17,265 nt of DNA from Myxococcales bacterium (GTDB lineage Bacteria > Myxococcota > Bradymonadia > REDH01), in assembly GCA_018970625.1 (NCBI GenBank), contig JAGWVZ010000022.1:1-17265 (forward strand), written 5' to 3'. Positions 6,579-15,476 of this stretch are shown one piece after another. Numbering within the stretch: the first letter of the stretch is position 1; each line of letters begins with the position of its first letter. A model generated the notes under the pieces. It made no database searches. It was not told the DNA's origin and saw nothing but the letters and a program-made list of their open reading frames with translations. A program made the translations under genes and the position numbers.

Positions 6579-7835
6579 CTAGCCTGCCGTCTCATCCAGC
6601 CAGTGCAGCTGACCATCCAGCGACCCGACAAACAGACGGCCAGAGCCATCCAGCGCAAACGCTGTCACCGGCCAGGGCGTATTCCACAGCCGTAGCCATT
6701 CGTATTCGCCATCCGGGGTGCGTCGTATTCCATCAACGCGGCCACTACAAAAATCCGAGAAGATCCAGACACCTGCAAACACTCCCCGGGTAACCATGAC
6801 CCCTCCCGTAATCGAACACCCCTGAGGCCCGTGACGATACGAATGAATCGGACCCATCAGGGCGTCATTCGGCACCGACGGCAGAGCACCACCCGGGTAC
6901 TCGTGCGAACCTTCCATCAGGCGCCACCCCAGATTCACAGGCCTGAGCGCATCAGCAGGTACGTGGTTGACCTCTTCAAACCGATTCTGCCCCACGTCCG
7001 CTATCCACAGATCGTTCGAACCCTCGGCGACACCAAAACTAAATCGCCAGGGATTACGAAGTCCGAGCGCAACAATCTCCCACGGCACGCTCGCCCGCCA
7101 AGGGTCGGGCACGCCTTCGCCAGAGCCCTCCAGCAAAAGTGGTGACGGCGCTCCGGCCGCATCCATGCCTGCTGTGGTCACATTCAGACGCAGCAGCTTA
7201 CCGAGCGGTGTGGCCATGTTCTGGGCACGATTTTGTGGGTCACCACCTGAACCGCCATCACCCAGCCCGACATACAACCACCCATCGGAGCCCATCTGCA
7301 GCTGCCCACCGTTGTGGTTCGGATACGGTTGTTCAACCGCAAAAAGCAGCTGGGCTTGAGGTTGCACGAGCGCAATGACCGTATCGGCAACGCCGGGAAG
7401 CCGCCACGCCTCGATGACTGTCTGCCCACGCTCGCCCGTATAGTGAACAAAACAACGGGCGGCGTCCCGAGGGTCAAACACGACATCCAGAAGGCCCTGT
7501 TCGCCGCCCCGATCATTCACAAACTCCCGATAATCCACAATAAGTGTTGTTTCACCGCTGCCCTGTACGCGAAATATGCGCCCGTCACGAAGCATGACCC
7601 ACAGGGCGGTAGGCGAATCAGGAACAGCGCGAATGCCCGTGATCTGCCCATCCAGCTGAGCGTGCTTCACCCAGTCGCCGATCCCTTCTGGTAGGCGCTC
7701 CGGTACCTCCGGACGCTCCATCGCAGGTGACGGTGACTCGATCGAACGCAGCAGCCAGTCCCGAACCGGAAAAGCGCCGAGCGCAAGCACCAGAAACACA
7801 GTAAGCAGAATGCGGATTCGCTTGTTGGGCGGCAT
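6579..7835 (-). CDS. PQQ-dependent sugar dehydrogenase (GSDH/Hhip-like beta-propeller)
   Basis: The family oxidises aldose sugars or related alcohols in the periplasm using pyrroloquinoline quinone; the substrate here is unknown. From the ATG at 7835 it has 418 residues. A hydrophobic N-terminal helix (about 8-24, RILLTVFLVLALGAFPV) follows a basic stretch and acts as signal or anchor. The six-bladed propeller motifs are plain: RGGEQGLLDVVFDP (109-122), PNHNGGQLQMGSDGWLYVGL with the probable catalytic His174, GDGGSGGDPQNRAQ, LRNPWRFSF, DLWIADVGQNRFEEVN and NLGWRLMEGSHEYPG. A TTG start 30 nt upstream (7865) is possible; neither start has a strong ribosome-binding site. It is divergent from the methyltransferase gene. 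No pqq biosynthesis genes are in the window, so the cofactor may come from elsewhere. Confidence 0.88.
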   Translation of the reverse strand: MPPNKRIRILLTVFLVLALGAFPVRDWLLRSIESPSPAMERPEVPERLPEGIGDWVKHAQLDGQITGIRAVPDSPTALWVMLRDGRIFRVQGSGETTLIVDYREFVNDRGGEQGLLDVVFDPRDAARCFVHYTGERGQTVIEAWRLPGVADTVIALVQPQAQLLFAVEQPYPNHNGGQLQMGSDGWLYVGLGDGGSGGDPQNRAQNMATPLGKLLRLNVTTAGMDAAGAPSPLLLEGSGEGVPDPWRASVPWEIVALGLRNPWRFSFGVAEGSNDLWIADVGQNRFEEVNHVPADALRPVNLGWRLMEGSHEYPGGALPSVPNDALMGPIHSYRHGPQGCSITGGVMVTRGVFAGVWIFSDFCSGRVDGIRRTPDGEYEWLRLWNTPWPVTAFALDGSGRLFVGSLDGQLHWLDETAG

Positions 7836-7942
7836 GGTGACCAGAAAAATGAGGGGGGTACGCAAAAATCAGGCAACAGTTGCGCAAAACGGTCGACATC
7901 GGAGGGGAGAGCAACCGCAACGAACCCTTGGGGAGATGTACC

Positions 7943-10900
7943 ATGAAGATGAACGAACCGTCGTTTCTGATGCTGGAGGACGTACATAACGTCACGCAGT
8001 TCGCCGCCTGCATGCGGCAAGGGGGATGGGAAGTTGTGCCCGAGCGGGCCTGTGACGCCGGGGCAGGCGGATATTCCGCTGCGCGCTGGATGGAACGTCA
8101 GGGGTATGCTGGTACGCTCTGGGGTCTGAGTGGTGTCGACAGCTCGGGTATCTGGTTCTGGGACACCTCGGATAGTGTGCGCCCGCAGTCCGAATCAGCG
8201 TCACAACAGCTGGTCGAATACCTGGCTGAATCGGCTGCCACCGGCATGGCCATGCTGGTCACCTGGCACGGCGGCTTACGTCGGGAAATGGAGATTCATA
8301 CCGTTATTTCTGGCATCGGGACACGTTGCTGGCGGGGTGCTGCGGGCAACCGTACACTCGCTCGAGACGAGGTCTTCGAGGTATTTACCCGCACTCACGA
8401 ACCCGAGTTGTTGATCGTTGAATTGTCGGAGATATTGTCACGGCAGGAGGTGGGGCGTCGATTCTTTGCTGATGTACGAAAAAATATTCAGATGCTGGAT
8501 ATCGCGTGGCAGAATTTACGGGACGACCGTTCAGAGAGCCGTCGTTATCTGTCACTGCTGCTGTTGTGCCGCCTGATGTTTCTGTACTTCGTACAGCGAA
8601 AGGGCTGGCTGGCTCGTGATGAACGGTTTCTGGCTCGCTGGCTGTTGCATCGAGATGCACAATCCCCCTGGGGTCAGGGTGATATTTATACACATATTCT
8701 ACGCCCGATATTTTTCGAGATTCTGAACCGTGCAGATCGAAGCGGCCGCACCGAACCGGCTTTCTCGGGTGTGCCATTCCTGAATGGCGGTTTATTCTCG
8801 CCAGCCGAGGTGGAGTTACAAAATCCCGACGCGCAGATCTCGGACGAGGCTTTGCGAAAACTTATCGCTCAGGTTTTCGAACGCTACCGTTTTGTGGAGT
8901 CCGAGCGAGCGGGCCGCGAGGCCGCCGTCAATCCGGCGATGCTGGGTCGGGTATTCGAAGAGCTTATGATGACACCCGATCGCGAGTCCGCCGGGGCCTA
9001 CTACACGCCGCCGACGCTCGTGGATCGCATGGTGCGAGAGACGCTACAGGACGCCCTGGGAGCATCGCCCGACATTCCGGTATCATCAGAGGCAACTCAG
9101 CGCGCCGACCTGCTGGAATTGTACCAGCGAGCCTGCGCCATTCGGGTGCTCGACTGCGCGTGTGGCTCCGGCGCTTTTCTGTTGGGCATGCTGGATGCGT
9201 TGACCGACCTGCGGGTGACCCTGCTGCAACGTCTGGGAAAGCCGGCATCGCGATACGACGAGCGTCGCGATGCGCTCACGTCCTGCATCTACGGAATCGA
9301 CCGATCGCCTATCGCGATCATGCTCTGTGAGCTGCGGCTATGGCTCTCTCTCGCCAATGATCTGCCCGATGGCGCCGCACCCGAGCCGTTGCCCAACCTG
9401 GGTCAGCGTATCCGTTGCGGCGACGCTTTGCTGTCGCCTCACGATGTCTGGATGCAGGACGGCATCGCCCCGGACGCCGACCTCGCACATCAGCAGCGTT
9501 ACCTGACACTGGCGCTGGCCCGCGCCAACGGCGATGCCAAGTCCAGGCTCTCGAGCGCGCTCTCTGAAGTGGAAACAGAGCTCGCAAGGACCATGCTGGA
9601 GCGGGTGATGCAGCAACGTTCGGAAGAGCTGCAGCGGCTTACAGCGCCGGGCGTCGATCTGTTTGGCGAGCCATCCTCTGTTTCGAACGCGAACGCCGCG
9701 CAGATTCGGGCGGCCCAGAGGTCCTGGGAGGAGGCGTACAACCGTCTGCAGCAGTCGCAGGCGCAGGGGTGGACGCCTCCATTTCATCCGACACTGCACT
9801 TCGCGGGCGTTATGGCCGAGGGTGGCTTCGACGTGGTGATTGGCAACCCGCCATGGATTCGGCTTTCAGACCTGCCCGGTGAACAGCGGCGTTCTCTGCT
9901 CTCGCGCTATCGCTGGATGTCGGGTGCCGGCATGGGCGAGGTATTTGGCAGGCAACCCGATGTCGCCGTCGCGTTTGTCGAACGTGGTCTGGAGCTGCTC
10001 CGCGAGGGCGGTGTTCTATCGTATCTGCTGCCCAGCAAACTGTTTTCGGCCGGTTATGCGGCTCGACTGCGGCAGGAAATCCGGACGCATCACACGCTGC
10101 TGGCTCTGGCCGACCTGACCGGTTCGCCGGACGCCCGCTTCGATGCCGATGTATTTCCCGGGGTCATGCGGGTCCGTAAAGGTCGATCGTCAGGCGAAAT
10201 CCCGCTGGTGTCGGTGCAGCCGGTCGGCCAACGCACGGTGCAGGTGCCCGACTCGTTGATCGCACCGTTTTCGCACGACGCCCGACAAGGCTGGGCGCTC
10301 TTTGACGCAGGCGTGCTGGGCGTTCTTCAACAACTGGCAAGGCTTCCGAACTTGCAGTTAGCCGGTATTCTCCCCGCTTTAGGTCTAAAAACGGGGCTCA
10401 ATGAGGCATTTCGCACGCAGCGAAATCTTGCGTCGGAATGTCTACCGCTGGTCACCGGCGGCAGCGTGCGTGCCATGTCGTGGCAGGCTGACGGCCACCT
10501 GCTGTTTACGCACGACCTTCAGACGGCACGCCCGTTGACCCAACTCTCTCCCGAGGCGCTGCAACACCTGCAGGTGTATCAGGGCGCGCTGGAGAGACGC
10601 GTCGACCTGCGCGCCGGCGACCCGTGGTGGCGGCTGTTCCGTGTCGATGAGCGGGCACTGGGCTGGCGTGTAGTGTGGCGCGACCTTGCACCGCAGCTAC
10701 AGGCGACGTGGCTGCCACCGCTGTCGCAGGGGGGTCCTCTGGCGTTGAACTCCACCTATCTCATCGCCGTACGCGACCGACGGCAGGCGATACGCCTGGC
10801 TGCGTGGCTGAACACAACGCTCGCACGCTTCGTGGCCGTGAGCAGCTCGGAGCATGCTCTGGGCGGTTATCGACGCTTCGGCGCGGCGCACATGCAACGC

Positions 10901-11191
10901 ATACCCTGGCCATCCGGTTTTTCTGACGAGCGTGAGACGGTCATGGTGGGGCGATTTCAGGAGCTGGCTGAACACTGGGCCGATCATCCCGAGGACGAGT
11001 CGGCATACGAATCGCTCGACGCGCTGAGCGCCAGGCTCGTGGGACTTACCGGTTCGCAGTGGGCGATTCTTCGGCGCGCCGCGGCGTCGGTCTCGGCTGG
11101 TCGGCACCCGTTATCGTTGTCGTGCTCGACAGCTTCACTGGGAGCGGAGCTCTCAACGGGGGCATTGTCAGTGACGAGGGCGGGCACATGA
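7943..11191 (+). CDS. Eco57I-type N6-adenine DNA methyltransferase (restriction/defence type)
   Basis: This 1082-residue protein probably methylates adenine in a specific DNA site using SAM. The start is ATG 7943 with GGGGAG 7 nt before it; a TTG at 7880 would add 21 unlikely residues. The N-terminal third (1-330) is helical, with LLLLCRLMFLYFVQRKGWL as found in Type IIG/Eco57I-like enzymes. LGRVFEELM (from 334) and GAYYTPP (351-357) lead to SAM motif I VLDCACGSGAF (402-412). The catalytic motif IV is NPPW (635-638). A helical insert lies between them, and a target-recognition-like C-terminal part contains LNSTYLIAVRDRRQAIRLAAWLNT-type sequence. I see no clear PD-(D/E)XK or HNH nuclease. The stop overlaps the helicase start (ATGA). 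The family resembles DISARM DrmMI, BREX PglX and Type IIG enzymes; the exact subtype is open. Confidence 0.9.
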   Translation: MKMNEPSFLMLEDVHNVTQFAACMRQGGWEVVPERACDAGAGGYSAARWMERQGYAGTLWGLSGVDSSGIWFWDTSDSVRPQSESASQQLVEYLAESAATGMAMLVTWHGGLRREMEIHTVISGIGTRCWRGAAGNRTLARDEVFEVFTRTHEPELLIVELSEILSRQEVGRRFFADVRKNIQMLDIAWQNLRDDRSESRRYLSLLLLCRLMFLYFVQRKGWLARDERFLARWLLHRDAQSPWGQGDIYTHILRPIFFEILNRADRSGRTEPAFSGVPFLNGGLFSPAEVELQNPDAQISDEALRKLIAQVFERYRFVESERAGREAAVNPAMLGRVFEELMMTPDRESAGAYYTPPTLVDRMVRETLQDALGASPDIPVSSEATQRADLLELYQRACAIRVLDCACGSGAFLLGMLDALTDLRVTLLQRLGKPASRYDERRDALTSCIYGIDRSPIAIMLCELRLWLSLANDLPDGAAPEPLPNLGQRIRCGDALLSPHDVWMQDGIAPDADLAHQQRYLTLALARANGDAKSRLSSALSEVETELARTMLERVMQQRSEELQRLTAPGVDLFGEPSSVSNANAAQIRAAQRSWEEAYNRLQQSQAQGWTPPFHPTLHFAGVMAEGGFDVVIGNPPWIRLSDLPGEQRRSLLSRYRWMSGAGMGEVFGRQPDVAVAFVERGLELLREGGVLSYLLPSKLFSAGYAARLRQEIRTHHTLLALADLTGSPDARFDADVFPGVMRVRKGRSSGEIPLVSVQPVGQRTVQVPDSLIAPFSHDARQGWALFDAGVLGVLQQLARLPNLQLAGILPALGLKTGLNEAFRTQRNLASECLPLVTGGSVRAMSWQADGHLLFTHDLQTARPLTQLSPEALQHLQVYQGALERRVDLRAGDPWWRLFRVDERALGWRVVWRDLAPQLQATWLPPLSQGGPLALNSTYLIAVRDRRQAIRLAAWLNTTLARFVAVSSSEHALGGYRRFGAAHMQRIPWPSGFSDERETVMVGRFQELAEHWADHPEDESAYESLDALSARLVGLTGSQWAILRRAAASVSAGRHPLSLSCSTASLGAELSTGALSVTRAGT

Positions 11192-13797
11192 GCGCTGATT
11201 CCGCTTCACGCGACACGTGGCGACGCCTGTGGTCGGGTACCGGTGCGCCGGATTCGTGGGCGCATCGAACACCCGATATTCGACGGCTTCAGGCGCTTGC
11301 CGCGACGCTGCAATCCCTTCAGGGCGGGGTGGACGCCGATGGGTTGACACCTTCCCAACGGCTGGCGGTTCACTGGGCGGTGTCCTGCATTGCCGATTAT
11401 CGCGTGTCGCTGATTGCCGACGCCACCGGCAGCGGCAAAACGCACGTCGCGCTGGCGACCGCACGTGCGTTGGGGTTGCCAACGGCGGTCGTTTGCCCGC
11501 GACCGCTCGTCGCCGGGTGGAAAGCGACAGCATCGCACATGCAGGTACCCATTCGAGTGCTCAGCTGGGGCCAGCTACGTCGCGTCGCCGAGCACGAGAC
11601 TCCATGGGTGGGTCTGGCGATTCTCGATGAGGCGCACCACCTGCGCAACCCCGCCAGCGGAGTCAGTCAGGCCGCCCTGAAATGGCTGCCGTCGGCACGC
11701 ACACTGTTGTTGAGCGCGACACCGGTGTTCAACGACCTCCACGAGGGAGAGCACCTTCTGGGGATCACGCTTTCAAGCGCCCTGGCTCCCCCTCGCGCGA
11801 GCGTCAACACCCACGAGAGCCACGAAACGCAGCGGGCGCAGCCACCTCGACGAATCGCCTCATGGCCGATCACGATGCCGATTTCGTTGCCGTCGACCCA
11901 CATGAACGACTGGCTGGACCACTTTCTGTTGCATCGAACACCGACACAGCAACGGCAGTTTGACAGGGCGGCAGAATATCTGGGTGTGTGCACACACACT
12001 GGGCCGGGCGACTGGTCGGGGCGGCCCCGGACCCTGCACTCCGTCGTTCCAGAGCACGACGCTGGTACTGCAGCCGCCCTGCTCATGGTGTCGCGCGTGG
12101 CGGCGAGCCTATCGGGAGACGCCGGCGGCGCATGGCTGCACCGGACGCTGTTGCGGCGCATGGCGTCGTCCACGAGCGCGCTGCTGGCCAGCCTGCGTGC
12201 GCTGCGCGGCTATGTCGATGCCGGGCGGCGGGCGGCGCTGGAGGGTCGGCGCCTGCAACGACGCGATTATCGGCAATGGATGCAGGTTCAGGAGCCGGGG
12301 GCGGCCGAACAGCAGGTGCTGGCATTGTTTCTGGATGAAGCCGGGAGCTCAGACGGTTTCACGTGGAACGACGCGCTTCGGGTCATGGACGAAGCGCTCT
12401 CACACGCCTGGCCGAAGAACGAACCCACCATGCGACACGTCATGGAGCGCTACGTGAGAGGGGCAGCGGTCGTGTTCACCGAGTACCGGGCGACGGCGCG
12501 TTCGTGGTTTGACACGATTCGGGCCGAGGGTATCCCGGTGACGCGCATCACGGGCGATGCGGCATACGACAGCCAGTGGGGACGACTTGATATGGAGCAG
12601 GCGCTGGACGTCTTCGCGCGCGGCCGAAGCGGTAAACGCATGCTGGTTACGACCAGCGTGCTCTCAGAAGGTGTGAATCTGCCCATGGCCGACGTGGTGA
12701 TTCATGCCGATCTTCCCTGGACGCCCGCGCGTCTTCAGCAGCGAAACGGGCGCCTGGACAGACGTGGAGAGTCTGCGCCCATGCACATCGTCATGGTGCA
12801 GCCGTCGGCAGCGCTCGACCATCAGGCGCGCATTCTGGACACCCTGTTGCAAAAACAGGCCGCGCATCGAACGCTGGACCATAGCGTCAGCGCACCAGCG
12901 GTCTCGCTGACATCGGCGGTGGACCCACAACAGTGCCGCCCCACAGAGACAGACGACGCGTCGGTCGGTCAGCAGAGAGCCTGTGCTGTCGCACGCGCTG
13001 AGCAGCACCCGATACCGGTGGGCGGTGAGCTGTCGCTCGTGCAATCGTTGGTCAGTGGCGACGAACTGTGGCGCTGGGTGCACGTCCCGGACATGTCCGG
13101 GGTCGACATCGCACCCATGATCCCCTGGTGTTCTCATGGAGTCTCGGCGGAGTTGCCCGCGGGTCCCGATCGAGGGATGCGGTTCAATCAGTGTCGAATA
13201 CGCGGTGAGCTGGAGCGTGTGGCGCTGGTGTTGCGCTCTTCGGCGCTCGCGTGGGCCGTGCCAGCACCGGTCAGGCATCGATTTTTGGAGCAGCGACAGC
13301 AGAGCGAGCAGCGAGCGATGCTGCGACGGGAGGGTCGCCGAGAGCTTCTGGCGATGGCGCATCGGCTGGGCGCGCGTGCGGCTGTCGTTGGCGATACCGA
13401 TTGCGTTCGGTGGTGGACCCGTGGGTTTGTAGCCGCGCTGGGCGTCCCCCCGAGACTGAACGAGCTGGAGGTCGAGGAGCGGTGGCTGCGTACGTGCCTG
13501 CTCACGTGTGATGCCACAACGCCGACAGCAGAGCTGCGAGAGTGGGTTCAACAGCGACAGCATTTCGGACAACAGGTGCAAAAAGAACAGTGTCTGGCCT
13601 TCAGAGGGCCCTGGTTGGTGCTCGCAGGTGATCGCGCGACCGCGCTGGAGCAATTGAAGCGCTATCTGGATGAAACCGCCGCGGAGGGTAGTGGGGCGAG
13701 TGGGGTGGGGCGGACGAATGCGCGAAGTTTGACCACTCGTTGCGCAGTTCATGGTGATTGCGTCGGCCGTGGGTGCGGTTACAAGGCACGTCCGTGA
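11188..13797 (+). CDS. SNF2-like DEAH-box helicase paired with the methyltransferase
   Basis: This is an 869-residue superfamily-2 ATPase likely to move along DNA. Motifs: Walker A ATGSGKT (79-85), DEAH (147-150), SAT (176-178), and in the second RecA lobe LSEGVNL (492-498) and QQRNGRLDRRG (517-527). The shape LSATPVFN, with a large insert between the lobes (about 215-400), is SNF2/HepA-like. The last 300 residues (about 560-869) have no motif I recognise; the extreme C terminus is Gly/Arg/Cys-rich. The start is ATG 11188, inside the methylase stop (ATGA), so the two proteins are made together. A longer frame from 11059 is rejected because it would overlap the methylase by 130 bp. The likely role is the translocase/effector of a methylase-based defence or modification module. 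Confidence 0.88.
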   Translation: MSADSASRDTWRRLWSGTGAPDSWAHRTPDIRRLQALAATLQSLQGGVDADGLTPSQRLAVHWAVSCIADYRVSLIADATGSGKTHVALATARALGLPTAVVCPRPLVAGWKATASHMQVPIRVLSWGQLRRVAEHETPWVGLAILDEAHHLRNPASGVSQAALKWLPSARTLLLSATPVFNDLHEGEHLLGITLSSALAPPRASVNTHESHETQRAQPPRRIASWPITMPISLPSTHMNDWLDHFLLHRTPTQQRQFDRAAEYLGVCTHTGPGDWSGRPRTLHSVVPEHDAGTAAALLMVSRVAASLSGDAGGAWLHRTLLRRMASSTSALLASLRALRGYVDAGRRAALEGRRLQRRDYRQWMQVQEPGAAEQQVLALFLDEAGSSDGFTWNDALRVMDEALSHAWPKNEPTMRHVMERYVRGAAVVFTEYRATARSWFDTIRAEGIPVTRITGDAAYDSQWGRLDMEQALDVFARGRSGKRMLVTTSVLSEGVNLPMADVVIHADLPWTPARLQQRNGRLDRRGESAPMHIVMVQPSAALDHQARILDTLLQKQAAHRTLDHSVSAPAVSLTSAVDPQQCRPTETDDASVGQQRACAVARAEQHPIPVGGELSLVQSLVSGDELWRWVHVPDMSGVDIAPMIPWCSHGVSAELPAGPDRGMRFNQCRIRGELERVALVLRSSALAWAVPAPVRHRFLEQRQQSEQRAMLRREGRRELLAMAHRLGARAAVVGDTDCVRWWTRGFVAALGVPPRLNELEVEERWLRTCLLTCDATTPTAELREWVQQRQHFGQQVQKEQCLAFRGPWLVLAGDRATALEQLKRYLDETAAEGSGASGVGRTNARSLTTRCAVHGDCVGRGCGYKARP
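12355..12370. promoter_or_regulatory. Degenerate parS-like site inside the helicase gene
   Basis: GGTTTCACGTGGAACG contains GTTTCACGTGGAAC, one base from the three perfect cores. Read on the minus strand, its core GTTCCACGTGAAAC fits the B. subtilis-type consensus GTTNCACGTGAAAC exactly. It lies within codons for Phe-Thr-Trp-Asn, so codon content could produce it by chance. Whether ParB uses it is unknown. Confidence 0.45.
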
Positions 13798-13836
13798 ATC
13801 GGCGCCAGATGGCGCGGCTTGAGCATCGGCTGGTGC

Positions 13837-14793
13837 ATGTTGTCGACTCCCTCGCGCGTTTTGGTTGGTGTGGTGCTCGCTGTCGGGGTGCTGGCCGTTT
13901 CGGCGTCTGCGCTCATGGTGCAGGCGACCCTGGCGACTTCGCTGCAGACGGCCATCGCGCGAACGACGGGGTCGGCCCTGTTGATGGGAGCTATCGCTGC
14001 AGGCCAGCGCGCGGCAGCAGGACGTGAGCCGGAAGCGAAGGGCAGAGGCGTTCACACGCTGTCGCTGGGTCGGAGTGGCGCGTTGGCCATGCTCGTGGCA
14101 AGCACGGCGCTGGGCCTGCACTTCTGGTCCTGGATGGCGTCGCTGGACTGGACGTCGCCGGGTTCGTCCACGGTGATGGTCACGACGACGCCGGTCTGGT
14201 TGGCGTTACTGGCGCGCTGGATTCCGGGTGAACCACAGCTGCCGGCGCGGGGCTGGGCGGGGTTGGCGCTGGGCATTGCCGGTATGGCGATGCTGTCGCT
14301 GGATACCACGGGTCGGGTGACGTGGTTTGGCATGGGGCTGGCGGTGCTGGGCGCCTGGACAGCCGGCGCCTATTTTGTGGCGAGCCGTCTGGTTCGCGAG
14401 CGTTCAGAGCGCCCCTGGACCACGTTCGAGGTCGGTGCAGCGACGAACGCGGGCGCGGCGCTGGTGCTGACGCTCGCAGGTCTGGCCACCGGCGAGTTCC
14501 CCTTCGAGCCTGCCAGAGCTGACCTGCTGTGGTTCATGGCGCTGGTGCTGATACCGCAAATGCTGGGGCACAACGCCTTTTTGTGGGCGCTGCGGCACGT
14601 TCCAACAACGACGGTGTCTACGGTGCTGTTGCTGGAGCCTGCCGGAACGCTGATACTCGCGGTCAGTTTTCTGGGTCAGGCGGCGTCATTCATCGAGGTG
14701 TCTGGAATTCTGGTACTTCTGACCGGCGTGGGGCTTGTGACCGTGTCACGACGCCCATCGCCCGAGACCACCACCGTGGAACAGCAAGCATGA
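13837..14793 (+). CDS. EamA/DMT-family permease
   Basis: This is a drug/metabolite-transporter-superfamily inner-membrane protein with about ten hydrophobic helices in two EamA repeats. It has 318 residues from ATG 13837, or 324 from an upstream TTG at 13819; neither start has a clear ribosome-binding site. Typical EamA features are WMASLDWTSPGSSTVMVTTT in the first half and ALRHVPTTTVSTVLLLEP in the second, followed by GILVLLTGVGLVTVSRR. The substrate cannot be read from sequence; relatives export amino acids, metabolites or drugs. It starts 39 bp after the helicase and overlaps the next gene by ATGA (14790-14793), so it may be co-transcribed with both. Its link to the methylase-helicase pair is not evident. 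Confidence 0.9.
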   Translation: MLSTPSRVLVGVVLAVGVLAVSASALMVQATLATSLQTAIARTTGSALLMGAIAAGQRAAAGREPEAKGRGVHTLSLGRSGALAMLVASTALGLHFWSWMASLDWTSPGSSTVMVTTTPVWLALLARWIPGEPQLPARGWAGLALGIAGMAMLSLDTTGRVTWFGMGLAVLGAWTAGAYFVASRLVRERSERPWTTFEVGAATNAGAALVLTLAGLATGEFPFEPARADLLWFMALVLIPQMLGHNAFLWALRHVPTTTVSTVLLLEPAGTLILAVSFLGQAASFIEVSGILVLLTGVGLVTVSRRPSPETTTVEQQA

Positions 14794-15440
14794 ACGACTG
14801 GAATGTGTGGATTGAGACGCCGGTCTCAGCGATCGACGAAGAGGCCCTGACGGTTCATGAGCTCGGAGCCCATGTGCTGCGACGTCTGTCTGCGACGCTG
14901 GGACGTGGCGCGTGGAAAACCGTGGAACGTCACGCGGGCGGCGGACTTGCGGTTCTTCAGGTACAACAAAAGGGCCAGACGGCGCATGTGGTGATGGGGT
15001 TTGATCGCAGCGACGACCAGACGAGGCTGGCGCTTCGGGTGTTGCCGGTCAGCACCACGCTGGCTCGTTGGATCATGCTCACATGCACGCCGGCGATGTC
15101 GGCGCTGATCACCTGGTGGGTCTGGCGCATGCCCTGGGCGTTGCCCGTGATCTTTGGCGTGGGGCTGGCAGGCGGCATGCTGCTTGGGCTGGCGTTGTCG
15201 TCGATTGTGTATCTGCTGCTGGCGAAAGTGCTGAAGTGGACGCCAGCGGCCGTTCGACGACGCGAGATCGCATTGCTGTCGGCGATTCGTCGCGAGGTAG
15301 AGGCGAGCCTTCAGCCGCTGGGCGTGAAGCTGACAGAATCTCCAGTTCGGGTGGACCCCTTTCGCCGCTCACCGGGCGGTGGTGCGACCACCGACACGCG
15401 TCACTGGCTGACCACATTTGAGGATATTCCTCAGGATTAA
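14790..15440 (+). CDS. Two-helix membrane protein of unknown function
   Basis: The protein has 216 residues, MNDWNVWIET at the start and an ATG overlapping the permease stop (ATGA). A longer frame from 14529 is rejected because it would run far into the permease gene. The N-terminal soluble part (1-90) is followed by two adjacent membrane helices (about 93-112, rich in Trp, and 117-145). A basic cytoplasmic-type stretch (VRRREIALLSAIRREVEASL) and a polar C-terminal tail come next. The hairpin topology with two soluble flanks is clear, but I do not recognise the family. Translational coupling suggests it works or is expressed with the permease. Confidence 0.78.
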   Translation: MNDWNVWIETPVSAIDEEALTVHELGAHVLRRLSATLGRGAWKTVERHAGGGLAVLQVQQKGQTAHVVMGFDRSDDQTRLALRVLPVSTTLARWIMLTCTPAMSALITWWVWRMPWALPVIFGVGLAGGMLLGLALSSIVYLLLAKVLKWTPAAVRRREIALLSAIRREVEASLQPLGVKLTESPVRVDPFRRSPGGGATTDTRHWLTTFEDIPQD

Positions 15441-15476
15441 GGCTCGTACGTGGGGACCTGATCGTAGCGCATTTAT

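Noticed and set aside
7836..7942. Search for promoters in the divergent dehydrogenase-methylase gap
   Set aside because: Only a short GCAAC-A-GTTGC palindrome near 7874-7884 and the methylase ribosome-binding site are visible; no convincing -35/-10 pair could be assigned.
11059..11187. 43-residue N-terminal extension of the helicase
   Set aside because: It overlaps the methylase gene by 130 bp, while the ATG at 11188 forms the ATGA overlap seen repeatedly in this window.
13802..13815. GCGCC-AGAT-GGCGC hairpin just after the helicase stop codon
   Set aside because: The stem is only 5 bp and no T run follows, so a terminator call is not supported; the permease may be co-transcribed.
12664..14121. 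A 485-codon open frame on the minus strand
   Set aside because: It is antisense to the helicase and permease genes, whose motifs are unambiguous. Its translation is Arg/Gln/His-rich low-complexity sequence with no domain, typical of a GC-driven shadow frame.
14529..14789. 87-residue extension of the 216-residue membrane protein
   Set aside because: The extension lies in another frame of the permease gene and reads as Gly/Ala/Arg-rich shadow sequence; ATG 14790 is coupled to the permease stop.
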